From NCBI GenBank assembly GCA_965248805.1, contig CBDFKJ010000008.1, forward strand, positions 310,001-374,000: a stretch of 64,000 bases of DNA. Reading direction: 5' to 3'. A program made the translations under genes and the position numbers. The notes under the pieces are model-generated. The model saw only the letters and a program-made list of their open reading frames with translations, was not told where the DNA came from and did not search any database. Below are positions 26,368 through 36,489 of the stretch, one piece after another (within the stretch, counting starts at the first letter, position 1; the number at the start of each line of letters is the position of its first letter). The DNA comes from CBDFKJ01 sp965248805. GTDB taxonomy: Bacteria; Pseudomonadota; Alphaproteobacteria; UBA6615.

Positions 26368-26568
26368 GCCAGCCCCCCTTGCGATCACGCTGTGGTGTGC
26401 GTTGCGTTTGTGCCGGATTAACCCCCTCTTGGGCAAGGATCGGTTAGGATAAGACGACGCAATCCGCATATTGTTGCAAATTGCCTCGCTCGCACGGCGT
26501 TGAATGGATATGCGCGGTGGCGATGCTTACCTAACGCGTGCACCCGGCTGTAGGCCGCAACGGGACGC

Positions 26569-29500
26569 GTGTTTCTGACCGGCACGCAGGCGCTGGTGCG
26601 CCTGCCGATGATGCAGCGCCAGCGCGACGCGGCGGCCGGCCTCGATACCGCATGTTTCGTTTCCGGCTATCGTGGCTCGCCCTTGGGCGGCCTCGATCGA
26701 GAGCTCTGGCGCGCCCAGCCCTTCCTCGACGACCATCACATCCACTTCCAGCCCGGCGTCAACGAGGACTTGGCCGCGACCGCAGTGTGGGGCAGCCAGC
26801 AAACCGATATGTCGCCGGGGTCGCGCTACGACGGCGTGTTTGCCATGTGGTACGGCAAGGGCCCCGGTGTCGACCGCTCCGGCGACGTCATCAAGCACGG
26901 CAATCTGGCCGGCTCATCGCGCCATGGCGGCGTGCTGTTGCTCGCCGGCGACGACCATTTGTGCAAGTCGTCGACGACGGCGCACCAGTCCGAATTCGCC
27001 TTCATCGACGCCTCGGTCCCGGTTTTGCACCCGGCAGGCGTGCAGGAGGTCCTCGATTACGGCCTCTACGGCTGGGCGCTGTCGCGTTACAGCGGCTGCT
27101 GGGTGGCCTTCAAGCTGGTCACGGATCTGGTCGACAGCTCGGCCTCTGTCGCTGTCGATCCCGAGCGCGTCGGCATCGTCATGCCGGAGGATTTCGCGCC
27201 CCCCGCCGACGGCCTCAATATTCGCTGGCCCGACAACGCCACCGATCAAGAGCACCGGTTGCGCAAGCACAAGCTCGAGGCTGCCCGGGCATTCGTTCGT
27301 GCCAACCGGCTGGACCGTGTCGTGCTCGACGCACCGCGCCGCTGCCTGGGCATCGTCACCACGGGCAAGCCCTATCTCGACGTACGCCAGGCCCTCGACG
27401 ACCTGGGCATCGATGAGGCGGAGGCGGCGTCGCTCGGTCTGGCGATCTACAAGGTCGCGATGCCGTGGCCGCTGGAGCCGGAGCGCGCGCGAGACTTCGC
27501 CCAGAGCGCCCAGGAGATCCTGGTCGTTGAGGAGAAGCGGTCGCTCATCGAGGCACAGCTCAAGGAGCAACTCTACCACCTGCCCGCCGACGCCAGGCCG
27601 CGCATCGTCGGCAAGCACGATGAGCGTGGCGCCGAATTGTTGTCGTCCACGGGCGAGCTCACGCCCGGCGGCATCGCGCGGGTGATCGTCCAGCGGCCGC
27701 AGCAATTCGCCCACGCCGCCGCCATCGAGCGTCGCCTCCTGAACCTCGACGTGCCACCGCCGCCGCCGGCGGCAAGCGTGCAGCGCGTGCCCTACTTCTG
27801 CTCCGGTTGTCCCCACAACGTGTCGACCCGCGTGCCCGATGGCAGCCGGGCCCTCGCCGGCATCGGCTGCCACTACATGGCGATGTGGATGGACCGCGCG
27901 ACCGGGACGTTCACCCATATGGGCGCCGAAGGCGTGAACTGGGTCGGGTTGGCGCCATTCACCGACGAGCCGCACGTGTTCGTCAATCTCGGCGACGGCA
28001 CCTATTTCCACTCGGGCAGCCTGGCCATTCGTCAGGCCGTCGCCGCCGGCGTGTGTGCGACCTACAAGATCCTCTACAACGACGCGGTGGCGATGACCGG
28101 CGGCCAGCCGGTCGACGGCCAGTTGTCCGTGGCCCAGATCACGCAGCAACTCTATGCCGAAGGTGTGCGCCGCATCGCCGTGGTCGCCGAAGATCCCGGC
28201 CGATACAATGCCCGCGCGGCTCTCGCTCCCGACGTCTCGGTGCACGACCGTGGCGACTTCGGCCAGGTACAGCGCGGGCTGCGCGACACGCAGGGCGTGT
28301 CGGTGTTGATCTACGATCAGACCTGCGCCGCCGAGAAACGCCGCCGGCGCAAGCGCGGACTGATGGCGGATCCGCCCGTGCGCGCGGTGATCGACGAAGC
28401 GGTGTGCGAGGGCTGCGGCGATTGCTCGGTCAAGTCGAACTGCCTGTTCGTCGTGCCAATCGACACGCCGTATGGGCGCAAACGCGCCATTGATCAGCAG
28501 AGCTGCAACAAGGACATGGCCTGCGTTGATGGTTTCTGTCCCAGCTTCGTGACCGTCCACGGCGGCAAGCTGCGCAAACCCCCGGTCGTGGATGCGGATT
28601 TCCCGCTCGACTTGCCCGAACCGGCGCTCGCGGCTTTCGACACGCCCTACGGCATACTGATCACCGGCATCGGCGGCACCGGCGTCGTCACCATCGGCGC
28701 GCTGCTCGGCATGGCGGCGCATCTGGAACACAAGGGGTGCACCGTGCTCGATATGACGGGCCTGGCGCAGAAAGGCGGCGCGGTGCTCAGCCATGTGCGC
28801 ATTGCCAACCGGCCCGAGGACATCCATGCCGCGCGGATCACGGCCGGAAGCGCGCACGTGCTGATCGCCTGCGATCTGGTGGTTGCGGCCAACGCCGACG
28901 CGCAAGCCAAACTGCATGCCGGTCTCACACGCGCGGTGGTCAACAGCCACCACGCCATTACCGGCGATTTCACCCGCGACCCGGACAAGGGCTTCCCCAA
29001 CTCGGAACTGGAGAGGACGGTGGCTGCCGCCGTTGGCCACGCCGACTTCCACGACGCGACGCGGCTGGCGCTGGCGCTGTGCGGCGACGCCATGGCATCG
29101 AACGTGCTGTTGCTCGGCGTCGCCTGGCAGAAGGGATTGTTGCCTTTGTCGCACGCGGCCATCGATCGCGCGGTCGAGCTGAACGGCGTGGCGGTGGAGC
29201 AAAACAAGCGCGCCTTCTTGTGGGGTCGGCGCATTGCGGTGGCGCCGGAGCGCGTCGCGGCGCTGATCGAAACTCCGGCGCAGGCGACGGACGAAAGCCT
29301 CGATGCCGTAATCGCCCGCCGCACCGGCTATTTGCGCGCCTATCAGGACGACGCTTACGCACGCAGTTACAACGAGCTGGTCGACGCCGCCCGCGAGGCC
29401 GAGGCGGCGCACGCCCCCGGCAACGGCGGCCTCGCCGACGCCATCGCGCGCAACTACTTCAAGCCGCTGGCCTATAAGGACGAATACGAGGTCGCGCGGC

Positions 29501-29957
29501 TGTACACCGACGGCACCTTCAAGCGTCGGGTCGCCGACCAGTTCGACGGCGACGTGAAGCTGCGGTTCCATCTGGCGCCGCCGCTGTTGGCGCGTCGCGA
29601 TCCGGCGACCGGGGTGCCGCGAAAGTCGAGCGATGGCGCCTGGATGATGACCGCGTTTCGTGCGCTGGCGCCGCTGAAACGCCTGCGCGGCACGCGCTTC
29701 GATCCTTTCGGATATACCGCCGAGCGGCGCGCCGAGCGCGCTCTGATCGCCGACTACGAGGCAGCCATCGGAGAAGTCCTGGGCGCGCTCACGCTCGACA
29801 ATCACGCGCTGGCCGTAGATATCGCCAGCGTGCCCGAGCGCATTCGCGGCTTCGGCCACATCAAGATGGCGAACATCGCCAAAGATAAAGAGGCGCGAGG
29901 CCACGCTGCTAAGCGCATTTCGGCCGCCCCCCCGACGCCGTGGTCGCGGCCGAATAG
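26569..29957 (+). pseudogene. Indolepyruvate:ferredoxin oxidoreductase (fused, about 1,130 aa), 3' frameshifts
   Basis: The enzyme oxidises aryl- or 2-oxoacids to acyl-CoA with TPP and Fe-S centres. In order: N-terminal pyrimidine-binding part (GTQALVRLPMMQRQRDA), TPP part (PHVFVNLGDGTYFHSGSL...ILYNDAVAMTGGQP), Fe-S Cys set VCEGCGDCSVKSNC, and gamma domain GILITGIGGTGVVTIGALLG. The normal end is found only by removing one G in GAGGCGC (29889-29895) and one C from the C7 run (29927-29933): KDKEREATLLSAFRPP...DAVVAAE, TAG 29955-29957. Corrected length is 1,129 codons. As written the frame has no stop and runs into oppA. GTG 26569 seems about 15-20 residues short of the usual N-terminus; TGR precedes it in frame. 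Confidence 0.82.
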
Positions 29958-30078
29958 AGCCGTCCTGGCGCGAGAGCGCCAGCTTCCAGCTTGCCGCCCC
30001 CGCCCGATTGTCGTTAGCTACCGGCAAGGCGCGCACGCGCGCGGCCAATCGACCACCCAACCGCGAAAGGGGGGAACA

Positions 30079-31668
30079 ATGCGTTTCACACCCATCACCA
30101 CGGCATTCGTCGCCGCGACGCTGCTGGCCGGCATGGCCATGCCGGCACAGAGCCAATCCGTCCTGCGCATCGCCAACATGGGCGAGCCCGAGACCCTGGA
30201 CCCGCATCACGCCTCCGGCACCTGGGAAAACCGTATCCTCGGCGACATGTTCATCGGCCTGACGACCGAAGCCGCCGATGCGTCCGTCATACCGGGCGCG
30301 GCCGAGCGCTGGGACGTCAGCGAGGACGGCATCACCTATACGTTCACCCTGCGCGACCACGTGTGGTCGGACGGCACGCCGGTGACGGCGGACGATTTCG
30401 TGTTTTCGCTGCGGCGCATCCTGGCACCGGAAACAGCCGCCAAGTACGCGTCGATCCTCTATCCGATCAAGAATGCCGAGGCCCTGAACGGCGGCGAAAT
30501 GACCGGCATGGACAACCTTGGCGTGCGCGCGATCGATGCCAGGACCCTGGAGATCACGCTGGAGTCGCCGACACCGTATTTCGTCTCGCAGCTCACGCAC
30601 TACACCGCTTGGCCGGTGCCCAAGCACGTGGTCGAGGCGCTGAGCGATGACTGGGTGAAACCGGGCAACATGGTCTCCAACGGTCCGTTCACGCTGGCCG
30701 AGTGGACGCCTAATAGCCAGATCCGCGTGGTCAAAAACCCCAGTTTCTATGACGCGGACAACGTGGCGCTGGATGAGGTCATCTACTACCCCGGCGAGGA
30801 CCGCGCCGCCGCCCAGCAGCGCTTCCGCGCCGGCGAGGTCGACGTCTCGACCGACTTCGCGTCGGACCAGATCGAATGGCTGCGCGAAAACTTGGCGGCC
30901 GAGATCCGCATCGCTCCCTATCTCGGCATCTACTACTACCCGTTCAACACCGCCAAGCCGCCGTTCGACGACGTCCGCACACGTGTCGCGTTGTCGATGG
31001 TGGTGGACCGTGCAGCGATTACCGACAAAGTTCTACGCACGGGCGAGGTACCCGCCTACAGCTTCGTGCCGCCGGGCACCGACAACTATGGCGGCGGCCC
31101 GTCCTACGTGACGTGGAAGGACCTGCCCTACGCCGAGCGCGTCGAGCAAGCCATGTCGTTGCTCGCCGAGGCCGGCTACGGTCCCAACAACCCGTTGGAA
31201 GTGACGCTGCGTTACAACACCTCGGAGAACCACAAGAAGATCGCCATCGCCGTGGCCTCGATGTGGAGCCAGATCGGCGTCAAGGCGGAGTTGTACAACT
31301 CCGAGGTCAGCGTTCATTACTCCGATCTGCAAGCCGGCAATTTCGAGGTCGCGCGCGCCGGTTGGATCGCCGACTACAACGACCCGCAGAACTTCCTGTT
31401 CCTGCTGCAGCAATCGACTGGGCCGCTGAACTACGGCAACTACAACAATGGCGAGTTCGAAAGCCTGATGCAGCAGGCGGCACAAACGATCGACTTGTCC
31501 GCCCGCGCCGGGTTGCTGGCACGCGCCGAAGCCATCGTCATGGAGGAACAGGCGACGCTGCCGATCTACTACTACGTTTCGAAGAACCTGGTCGGCCAGC
31601 ACGTCAAGGGCTGGGCCGACAACACCAAGGATACGCATCGCCGTCGCTGGATAAGCATCGAGCGGTAG
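30079..31668 (+). CDS. oppA: Peptide ABC transporter substrate-binding protein
   Basis: The product has 529 residues and belongs to SBP family 5. ATG 30079 follows AAAGGGGGG. The signal peptide is MRFTPITTAFVAATLLAGMA, cleaved near AQSQS. RIANMGEPETLDPHHASGTWE is the family start, and ITYTFTLRDHVWSDGTPVTA and VKNPSFYDADNVALDEVIYY are typical blocks. It binds oligopeptides in the periplasm for the OppBCDF permease encoded downstream. The upstream enzyme gene has lost its stop, so this gene appears in frame with it, but the strong ribosome site and signal peptide set the real start. Confidence 0.95.
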   Translation: MRFTPITTAFVAATLLAGMAMPAQSQSVLRIANMGEPETLDPHHASGTWENRILGDMFIGLTTEAADASVIPGAAERWDVSEDGITYTFTLRDHVWSDGTPVTADDFVFSLRRILAPETAAKYASILYPIKNAEALNGGEMTGMDNLGVRAIDARTLEITLESPTPYFVSQLTHYTAWPVPKHVVEALSDDWVKPGNMVSNGPFTLAEWTPNSQIRVVKNPSFYDADNVALDEVIYYPGEDRAAAQQRFRAGEVDVSTDFASDQIEWLRENLAAEIRIAPYLGIYYYPFNTAKPPFDDVRTRVALSMVVDRAAITDKVLRTGEVPAYSFVPPGTDNYGGGPSYVTWKDLPYAERVEQAMSLLAEAGYGPNNPLEVTLRYNTSENHKKIAIAVASMWSQIGVKAELYNSEVSVHYSDLQAGNFEVARAGWIADYNDPQNFLFLLQQSTGPLNYGNYNNGEFESLMQQAAQTIDLSARAGLLARAEAIVMEEQATLPIYYYVSKNLVGQHVKGWADNTKDTHRRRWISIER

Positions 31669-31693
31669 CGGTCAGCCTTTCCTTGTCAGGTAG

Positions 31694-31729
31694 CGGGCCT
31701 CACCATCGACGCAACGGTGGTGAGGCCCG
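31694..31729 (+). terminator. Strong hairpin between oppA and oppB
   Basis: CGGGCCTCACCA (31694-31705) pairs perfectly with TGGTGAGGCCCG (31718-31729), loop 12 nt. There is no T-run after it. Such hairpins between a binding-protein gene and the permease genes usually cause partial termination or protect the oppA mRNA, giving more OppA than membrane subunits. Confidence 0.7.
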
Positions 31730-31774
31730 ACTGCTTATGGCCTCGGCAACCAAGAGCCTAGCGACTGGCGCGTC

Positions 31775-32695
31775 ATGACGCGCTACCTGCTCGGCCGTCT
31801 GCTCGCGGCAATCCCGATGCTGATGGTCATCATCACGATCGCGTTCTTCATGATGCGTGCGGCACCCGGCGGCCCGTTCGATCTCGAACGGGCCCTGCCG
31901 CCGCAAATCGAGAAGAACATCAATGCCGTCTACAAGCTCGATCAACCGCTCGTGGTGCAGTATTTCGACTATCTGCTGTCGGTGCTGCGCGGCGATCTGG
32001 GGCCGTCCTTCAAGATCCGCGGCTTTACCGTCAATGAGCTGATCTTCCTGGGCCTGCCTGTCAGCTTCCGCCTGGGCGGCACGGCGATCCTGCTGGCGAT
32101 CGTGTTCGGCATGAGCCTTGGGACGATCGCCGCGCTAAAACAGAACACACGCGTCGACTACGCGGTCATGGCCAGCGCCATGTCGGGTATCACGCTGCCG
32201 AACTTCGTCGTCGCGCCATTGCTGACACTGGTGTTCGGCGTCTACCTGAGCTGGCTGCCGGTGGCAGGATGGAGCGGAGAGATCCGTCACATGGTACTGC
32301 CGGTCATCGCCCTGGCACTGCCACAGATCGCCTACATCGCGCGCCTGACCCGCGGCAGCATGATCGAGGTGCTGCGCTCCAACTATATCCGCACCGCCCG
32401 CGCCAAGGGATTGCCGGAACGGCTGACAGTGTTTCGCCACGCGCTCAAAGGCGCACTGCTGCCGGTGGTCAGTTACCTGGGTCCGGCAACCGCCGGCCTC
32501 GTCACCGGATCGGTGGTCATCGAGACCATCTTCGATATTCCCGGCGTCGGGAGGTACTTCGTCCACGGCGCGCTGAACCGGGACTACACGCTGGTGATGG
32601 GCACCGTCATCGTCTACGGCTCGCTGATCATCCTGCTCAACCTGCTGGTCGATATGGCCTACGGCCTGCTCGATCCCAAGGTGCGTTACGAGTGA
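31775..32695 (+). CDS. oppB: Oligopeptide ABC transporter permease OppB
   Basis: The product has 306 residues. MTRYLLGRLLAAIPMLMVIITIAFFMMRAAPGGPFDLERA is the standard OppB start (first membrane span and periplasmic loop). Five further spans follow, and the EAA coupling motif lies in NYIRTARAKGLPERLTVFRHALKGALLP. It forms the translocation pore with OppC. The stop and the oppC start overlap (TGATG at 32693-32697). Confidence 0.95.
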   Translation: MTRYLLGRLLAAIPMLMVIITIAFFMMRAAPGGPFDLERALPPQIEKNINAVYKLDQPLVVQYFDYLLSVLRGDLGPSFKIRGFTVNELIFLGLPVSFRLGGTAILLAIVFGMSLGTIAALKQNTRVDYAVMASAMSGITLPNFVVAPLLTLVFGVYLSWLPVAGWSGEIRHMVLPVIALALPQIAYIARLTRGSMIEVLRSNYIRTARAKGLPERLTVFRHALKGALLPVVSYLGPATAGLVTGSVVIETIFDIPGVGRYFVHGALNRDYTLVMGTVIVYGSLIILLNLLVDMAYGLLDPKVRYE

Positions 32696-33594
32696 TGGTC
32701 GGCGCGACCTCAGGCATGGCCGCCCTGGAGTCCGTGGAGGCAATCAAGGGTCGCAGCCTGTGGAACGACGCCTGGCGGCGGCTGCTGCGGAACAAGGCCG
32801 CGGTCACCAGCGCCGTGATCCTGGCGGTCCTGGCCTTGCTCGCCTTGCTGGCGCCGGCACTGAGTCCGCACGCCTACGACCAAATCTATTGGGACTACAT
32901 CCAACACGCGCCGACCTTCGAGAATGCCCACTGGTTCGGCACCGACGGCAATGGCCGCGACCTGTTCGTGCGCACGCTGTACGGCGCCCGGGTGTCGCTG
33001 ATGGTCGGCATGCTGGCGACGGCGGTAAGCCTGATCATCGGCGTGAGCTGGGGTGCGACCGCCGGCTTCATCGGCGGCCGTATCGACAATCTAATGATGC
33101 GCTTCGTCGACATCATGTACTCGATGCCGTTCATGTTCTTCGTCATTCTGCTGGTCGTCGTCTTCGGCCGCTCGATCTTCCTGATTTTCATCGGCATCGG
33201 CGCCGTCGAGTGGCTGACCATGGCGCGGATCGTGCGCGGCCAGACTCTGTCGATCAAACAGAAGGAGTTTATCGAGGCGGCACGCGCCGCCGGTGTCACG
33301 ACGCGTGGCATCATCGGCCGCCACATCATCCCCAACGCGCTGGGTCCGGTGGTCGTCTACGTGACCCTGACCATTCCGCAGGTGATCCTGGTCGAGAGCT
33401 TCCTGAGCTTCCTGGGCCTCGGCGTGCAGGAACCGCTCACAAGCTGGGGCGTGCTGATCTCCGAAGGCGCGGCGCGCATGGAGTCGGCGCCGTGGATGTT
33501 GATGTTTCCGGCGGCGTTTCTGGCCACCACGCTGTTCTGCCTGAACTTCATTGGCGACGGGCTGCGCGACGCACTGGATCCGAAGGACCGATGA
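32695..33594 (+). CDS. oppC: Oligopeptide ABC transporter permease OppC
   Basis: The product has 299 residues. The N-terminal cytosolic stretch ends in SLWNDAWRRLLRNKAAVTSAVIL, leading into span 1. PTFENAHWFGTDGNGRDLFVRTLYGARVSL is the OppC N-terminal block. The EAA motif is in KEFIEAARAAGVTTRGIIGRHIIPNALGPV. It ends FIGDGLRDALDPKDR, as in the family. ATG 32695 overlaps the oppB stop by one base, and its own stop overlaps oppD (ATGA), so translation is coupled. Confidence 0.95.
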   Translation: MVGATSGMAALESVEAIKGRSLWNDAWRRLLRNKAAVTSAVILAVLALLALLAPALSPHAYDQIYWDYIQHAPTFENAHWFGTDGNGRDLFVRTLYGARVSLMVGMLATAVSLIIGVSWGATAGFIGGRIDNLMMRFVDIMYSMPFMFFVILLVVVFGRSIFLIFIGIGAVEWLTMARIVRGQTLSIKQKEFIEAARAAGVTTRGIIGRHIIPNALGPVVVYVTLTIPQVILVESFLSFLGLGVQEPLTSWGVLISEGAARMESAPWMLMFPAAFLATTLFCLNFIGDGLRDALDPKDR

Positions 33595-34595
33595 CCGCCC
33601 CTTTCGATGACGGCGGGCAGCCGCACCGGCGCAATCTTCTCGACGTCACGGATCTGAACGTGCGTTTCGCCACGCCGGAGGGCGAGGTCGCGGCGGTCAG
33701 CGATCTGTCGTTCTCCGTCACCGGCGGTGAGTCGGTCGGCGTCGTCGGCGAGTCGGGTTCGGGCAAGAGCCAGGTGTTCATGGCGGTCATGGGATTGCTG
33801 GCCGCGAACGGCGCGGCCCAAGGCAGCGTCACGTTCGACGGCCAGCAGATCCTTGGCCTCGCGCCCAAGCGCCTGAACGCCTTTCGCGGCGCCCGCATCG
33901 CCATGATCTTTCAGGACCCCATGACCTCGCTCAACCCCTTCCTGCGGGTCAGCCGACAGATGACCGAGGTTCTGGTCCAGCACCGCGGCATGAGCGAGAC
34001 CGAGGCGCGCCGTCACGCGGTCGATGTGTTCGACCGGGTGCGCATTCCAGAAGCCGAGCGGCGCTTCGACATGTATCCGCACGAGTTCTCCGGCGGCATG
34101 CGCCAGCGGGTGATGATCGCCATGGCGCTGCTGTGCGAGCCGGAACTGCTGATCGCCGACGAGCCGACCACCGCGCTCGACGTTACTGTGCAGGCTCAAA
34201 TCCTCGACCTGCTGCGCGAACTGAAGCAAGAGATGGACACCGCGATCGTGATCATCACGCACGATCTGGGCGTTGTCGCCGGGCTGTGCGATCGCATCCT
34301 GGTGATGTACGCCGGACGCATTGTCGAACATGGCGGCGTGCGCGACGTGTTCTATGATCCGCAGCATCCGTATGCGCACGGACTGCTGACATCCATGCCG
34401 CGCCTGGATGATCGCGAGCATGGCGAGCTGCCAACCATCGCCGGCCAACCGCCAAATCTACAGGCATTGCCCGCCGGCTGCCCGTTTCAGCCTCGCTGCG
34501 ACAGCGCCTTCGACCGCTGTGTCGGAGAGCGACCGAGCTTGAGTGCGTTCGCTCCGGGCCGTGCCAAGGCGTGCCACTTGGAGACGCCCCCTTGA
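33591..34595 (+). CDS. oppD: Oligopeptide ABC transporter ATPase OppD
   Basis: The product has 334 residues. Walker A is GESGSGKSQ, the Q-loop is MIFQDPMTSLNPF, the signature is FSGGMRQR, Walker B is LLIADEPTTALD, and the H-loop is IITHDLG. The C-terminal oligopeptide-specific region has the Cys set AGCPFQPRCDSAFDRC...KACHL. It forms a heterodimer with OppF and powers peptide uptake. ATG 33591 overlaps the oppC stop. Confidence 0.95.
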   Translation: MTAPFDDGGQPHRRNLLDVTDLNVRFATPEGEVAAVSDLSFSVTGGESVGVVGESGSGKSQVFMAVMGLLAANGAAQGSVTFDGQQILGLAPKRLNAFRGARIAMIFQDPMTSLNPFLRVSRQMTEVLVQHRGMSETEARRHAVDVFDRVRIPEAERRFDMYPHEFSGGMRQRVMIAMALLCEPELLIADEPTTALDVTVQAQILDLLRELKQEMDTAIVIITHDLGVVAGLCDRILVMYAGRIVEHGGVRDVFYDPQHPYAHGLLTSMPRLDDREHGELPTIAGQPPNLQALPAGCPFQPRCDSAFDRCVGERPSLSAFAPGRAKACHLETPP

Positions 34596-35581
34596 GCGCG
34601 CCGCCGCTGCTGTCGATCCGCGATCTGAAGGTGCACTTTCCGCTGCGCGCCGGCGGCCTCTTACGCCCGCGCTACGTTACGCTGAAGGCGGTCGACGGCG
34701 TCAGCTTCGACCTGGCCGCCGGCGAGGCACTGGGCATCGTCGGCGAATCCGGCTGCGGCAAATCGACGCTGGCGCGCGCCGTGCTGAAGCTGATCCCGCC
34801 CAGCGCCGGCCGTATCGTCTGGCTCGGCGAGGATTTGACGCCGCTGGACGACGCGGCGATGCGCCCGCATCGCCGCGACATGCAGGTCGTGTTCCAGGAC
34901 CCGCTGGCCAGCCTCGATCCGCGCATGACCGTCGGCGACATCATCGCCGAGCCGCTGCGCAGCCTGCGGCCCGAAACGCCGAAGTCGGTAGTGCGCGAGC
35001 GTGTGCGTACGATGCTGGATACCGTCGGGCTGACGCCGGAAATGATCAACCGCTATCCGCACGAGTTCTCGGGCGGCCAGTGCCAACGCATCGGCATCGC
35101 CCGCGCCATGGTGGTCGAGCCGCGGTTGATCATTTGCGACGAGCCGGTCTCGGCGCTCGATGTCTCGATCCAGGCGCAGATCATCAACCTGCTGCAACGC
35201 CTGCAGCGCGAGTTCGGCTTGGCGCTGATCTTCATCAGCCACGACCTGTCGATCGTGCGCCACGTCAGCCAGCGCGTGATGGTGCTGTATCTGGGCAAGG
35301 TGATGGAGCTGGCCGACCGCGACGACCTCTACACCGCACCGCGCCACCCCTACACCAGGGCGTTGATCGCCGCGGTGCCGTTGCCCGATCCCGACCGTGA
35401 ACGGCAAAAGCCCAAGTTGACCCTGGTCGGCGACCTGCCCTCGCCGATCGACCCGCCCTCCGGTTGCCCCTTCCGCACCCGCTGCGCACAGGCGGACGAC
35501 CTATGCGCGCGCGAGATGCCGGCGTTGGAGGATGACCACGGCCACCTCACGGCCTGCCATCATTGGCGGTCGCAGTCGTAG
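34592..35581 (+). CDS. oppF: Oligopeptide ABC transporter ATPase OppF
   Basis: The product has 329 residues. It carries LLSIRDLKVHFPLRAGG, Walker A GESGCGKSTL, Q-loop VVFQDPLASLDPRMTV, signature FSGGQCQR, Walker B LIICDEPVSALD, and the C-terminal PPSGCPFRTRCAQADDLC Cys block of the Opp/Dpp group. I chose TTG 34592: it overlaps the oppD stop (TTGA) and has GGAGA 8 nt upstream. GTG 34571 would also keep the frame. This is the last gene of the oppABCDF operon. Confidence 0.92.
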   Translation: MSAPPLLSIRDLKVHFPLRAGGLLRPRYVTLKAVDGVSFDLAAGEALGIVGESGCGKSTLARAVLKLIPPSAGRIVWLGEDLTPLDDAAMRPHRRDMQVVFQDPLASLDPRMTVGDIIAEPLRSLRPETPKSVVRERVRTMLDTVGLTPEMINRYPHEFSGGQCQRIGIARAMVVEPRLIICDEPVSALDVSIQAQIINLLQRLQREFGLALIFISHDLSIVRHVSQRVMVLYLGKVMELADRDDLYTAPRHPYTRALIAAVPLPDPDRERQKPKLTLVGDLPSPIDPPSGCPFRTRCAQADDLCAREMPALEDDHGHLTACHHWRSQS

Positions 35582-35583
35582 CC

Positions 35584-35826
35584 CTACATCCCGATGGCGT
35601 GTTGGTACGTCTCCAGCAGTGCTTCCTGCTGCTGGCGTTCGACGCTGTCGAGTTTTCGCAGGCGCACCAGTTGGCGCATGGTCTTGGTGTCGAAGCCCAC
35701 AGACTTGGCCTCGGCATAGACCTCGCGGATGTCGGCGGTGATGCCGCTGCGATCCTCCTCAAGTCGCTCGATTCGCTCGATGAATGTGCGCAGGCGCTCG
35801 CCTGCAATTCCGCCCGCGTCGGGCAT
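35584..35826 (-). CDS. gapR: GapR-like nucleoid-associated protein (DUF2312)
   Basis: The product has 80 residues. The sequence LRTFIERIERLEEDRSGITA DIREVYAEAKSVGFD followed by TKTMRQLVRLRKLDSVERQQQEALLETY is the whole DUF2312 domain. In Caulobacter GapR binds overtwisted AT-rich DNA ahead of replication and transcription forks. The family is nearly confined to Alphaproteobacteria, supporting the taxonomic call. It converges with oppF (3 bp apart). The 250 bp upstream (35827-36081) show no gene. Confidence 0.92.
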   Translation of the reverse strand: MPDAGGIAGERLRTFIERIERLEEDRSGITADIREVYAEAKSVGFDTKTMRQLVRLRKLDSVERQQQEALLETYQHAIGM

Positions 35827-36081
35827 TGCCGCACCTCTTGTTCTTTGGCAGCCGGGGGTACGTTCACGTTAGCCTCGCGCGCCCCCGAGTGGCAAGCGCG
35901 CCGGATGACGTTATTCCACAGCGCCGCCATCGCCCCTATCCCGGGCTGAGGAAATCACCCAGAATCGCCGTCGCGCCGGCCAATCCGCCGGCGTTCTCAT
36001 CTCGGCCACCAATCTTTGCCGGTTTTTGCGGCCGCGCAACGGGCGCCGTTGGCACTTTGGCGGCGTCGTCCGCGCTCGCCG

Positions 36082-36381
36082 CTAGTCGTCGGGCTTGTTG
36101 CGCTCGAAATCGGCCAGCTGCGCAGCCGAGGCCTCGCTTTGGTTTTGCGCCTTCCACTGTGCATACGGCATGCCGTACACAATCTCTCGCGCCGCCTCGT
36201 AGTCGATGTCCATGCCTTTATCTTCCGCCGCAGCGCGATACCACTTCGACAAGCAATTGCGGCAGAATCCGGCCAGGTTCATCATGTCGATGTTCTGAAC
36301 GTCGGCCCGTTCGCGCAGATGCGCGACCAACCGGCGGAATGCCGCCGCCTCCAGCTCCGTCCGTGTCGTTTCATCCATCAT
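36082..36381 (-). CDS. DUF1244 family protein
   Basis: The product has 99 residues. It reads MMDETTRTELEAAAFRRLVAH..., then DVQNIDMMNLAGFCRNCLSKW (a conserved Cys pair, FCRNCL), YRAAAEDKGMDIDYEAAREIVYGMPYAQWKAQ. This is the full DUF1244 domain, an alpha-helical protein of unknown function common in Proteobacteria. ATG 36381 has GGAG just upstream. It diverges from the proline-racemase-like gene. Confidence 0.88.
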   Translation of the reverse strand: MMDETTRTELEAAAFRRLVAHLRERADVQNIDMMNLAGFCRNCLSKWYRAAAEDKGMDIDYEAAREIVYGMPYAQWKAQNQSEASAAQLADFERNKPDD

Positions 36382-36489
36382 CAGCTCCATTGCCACGCTG
36401 CAGCACCATATTTAAGCCAGTGGGCGGGAAACGAAAGCGAGCGTTGATGCTCCCGACGCGCGTGCCTACAACCACGGCAGGAGCCGACC

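Noticed and set aside
26914..30627. A 1,237-codon open frame antisense to the oxidoreductase and oppA, and other long antisense frames (5980-7929, 20519-22384, 22894-24969, 52485-55091).
   Set aside because: High-GC codon bias gives long shadows opposite real genes. Their compositions are Arg/His/Ala-rich without family motifs, and the opposite strand has well-matched genes.
30079..31668. A genuine fusion protein of oxidoreductase and peptide-binding protein.
   Set aside because: oppA has its own ribosome site and signal peptide; the upstream stop was lost by two indels.
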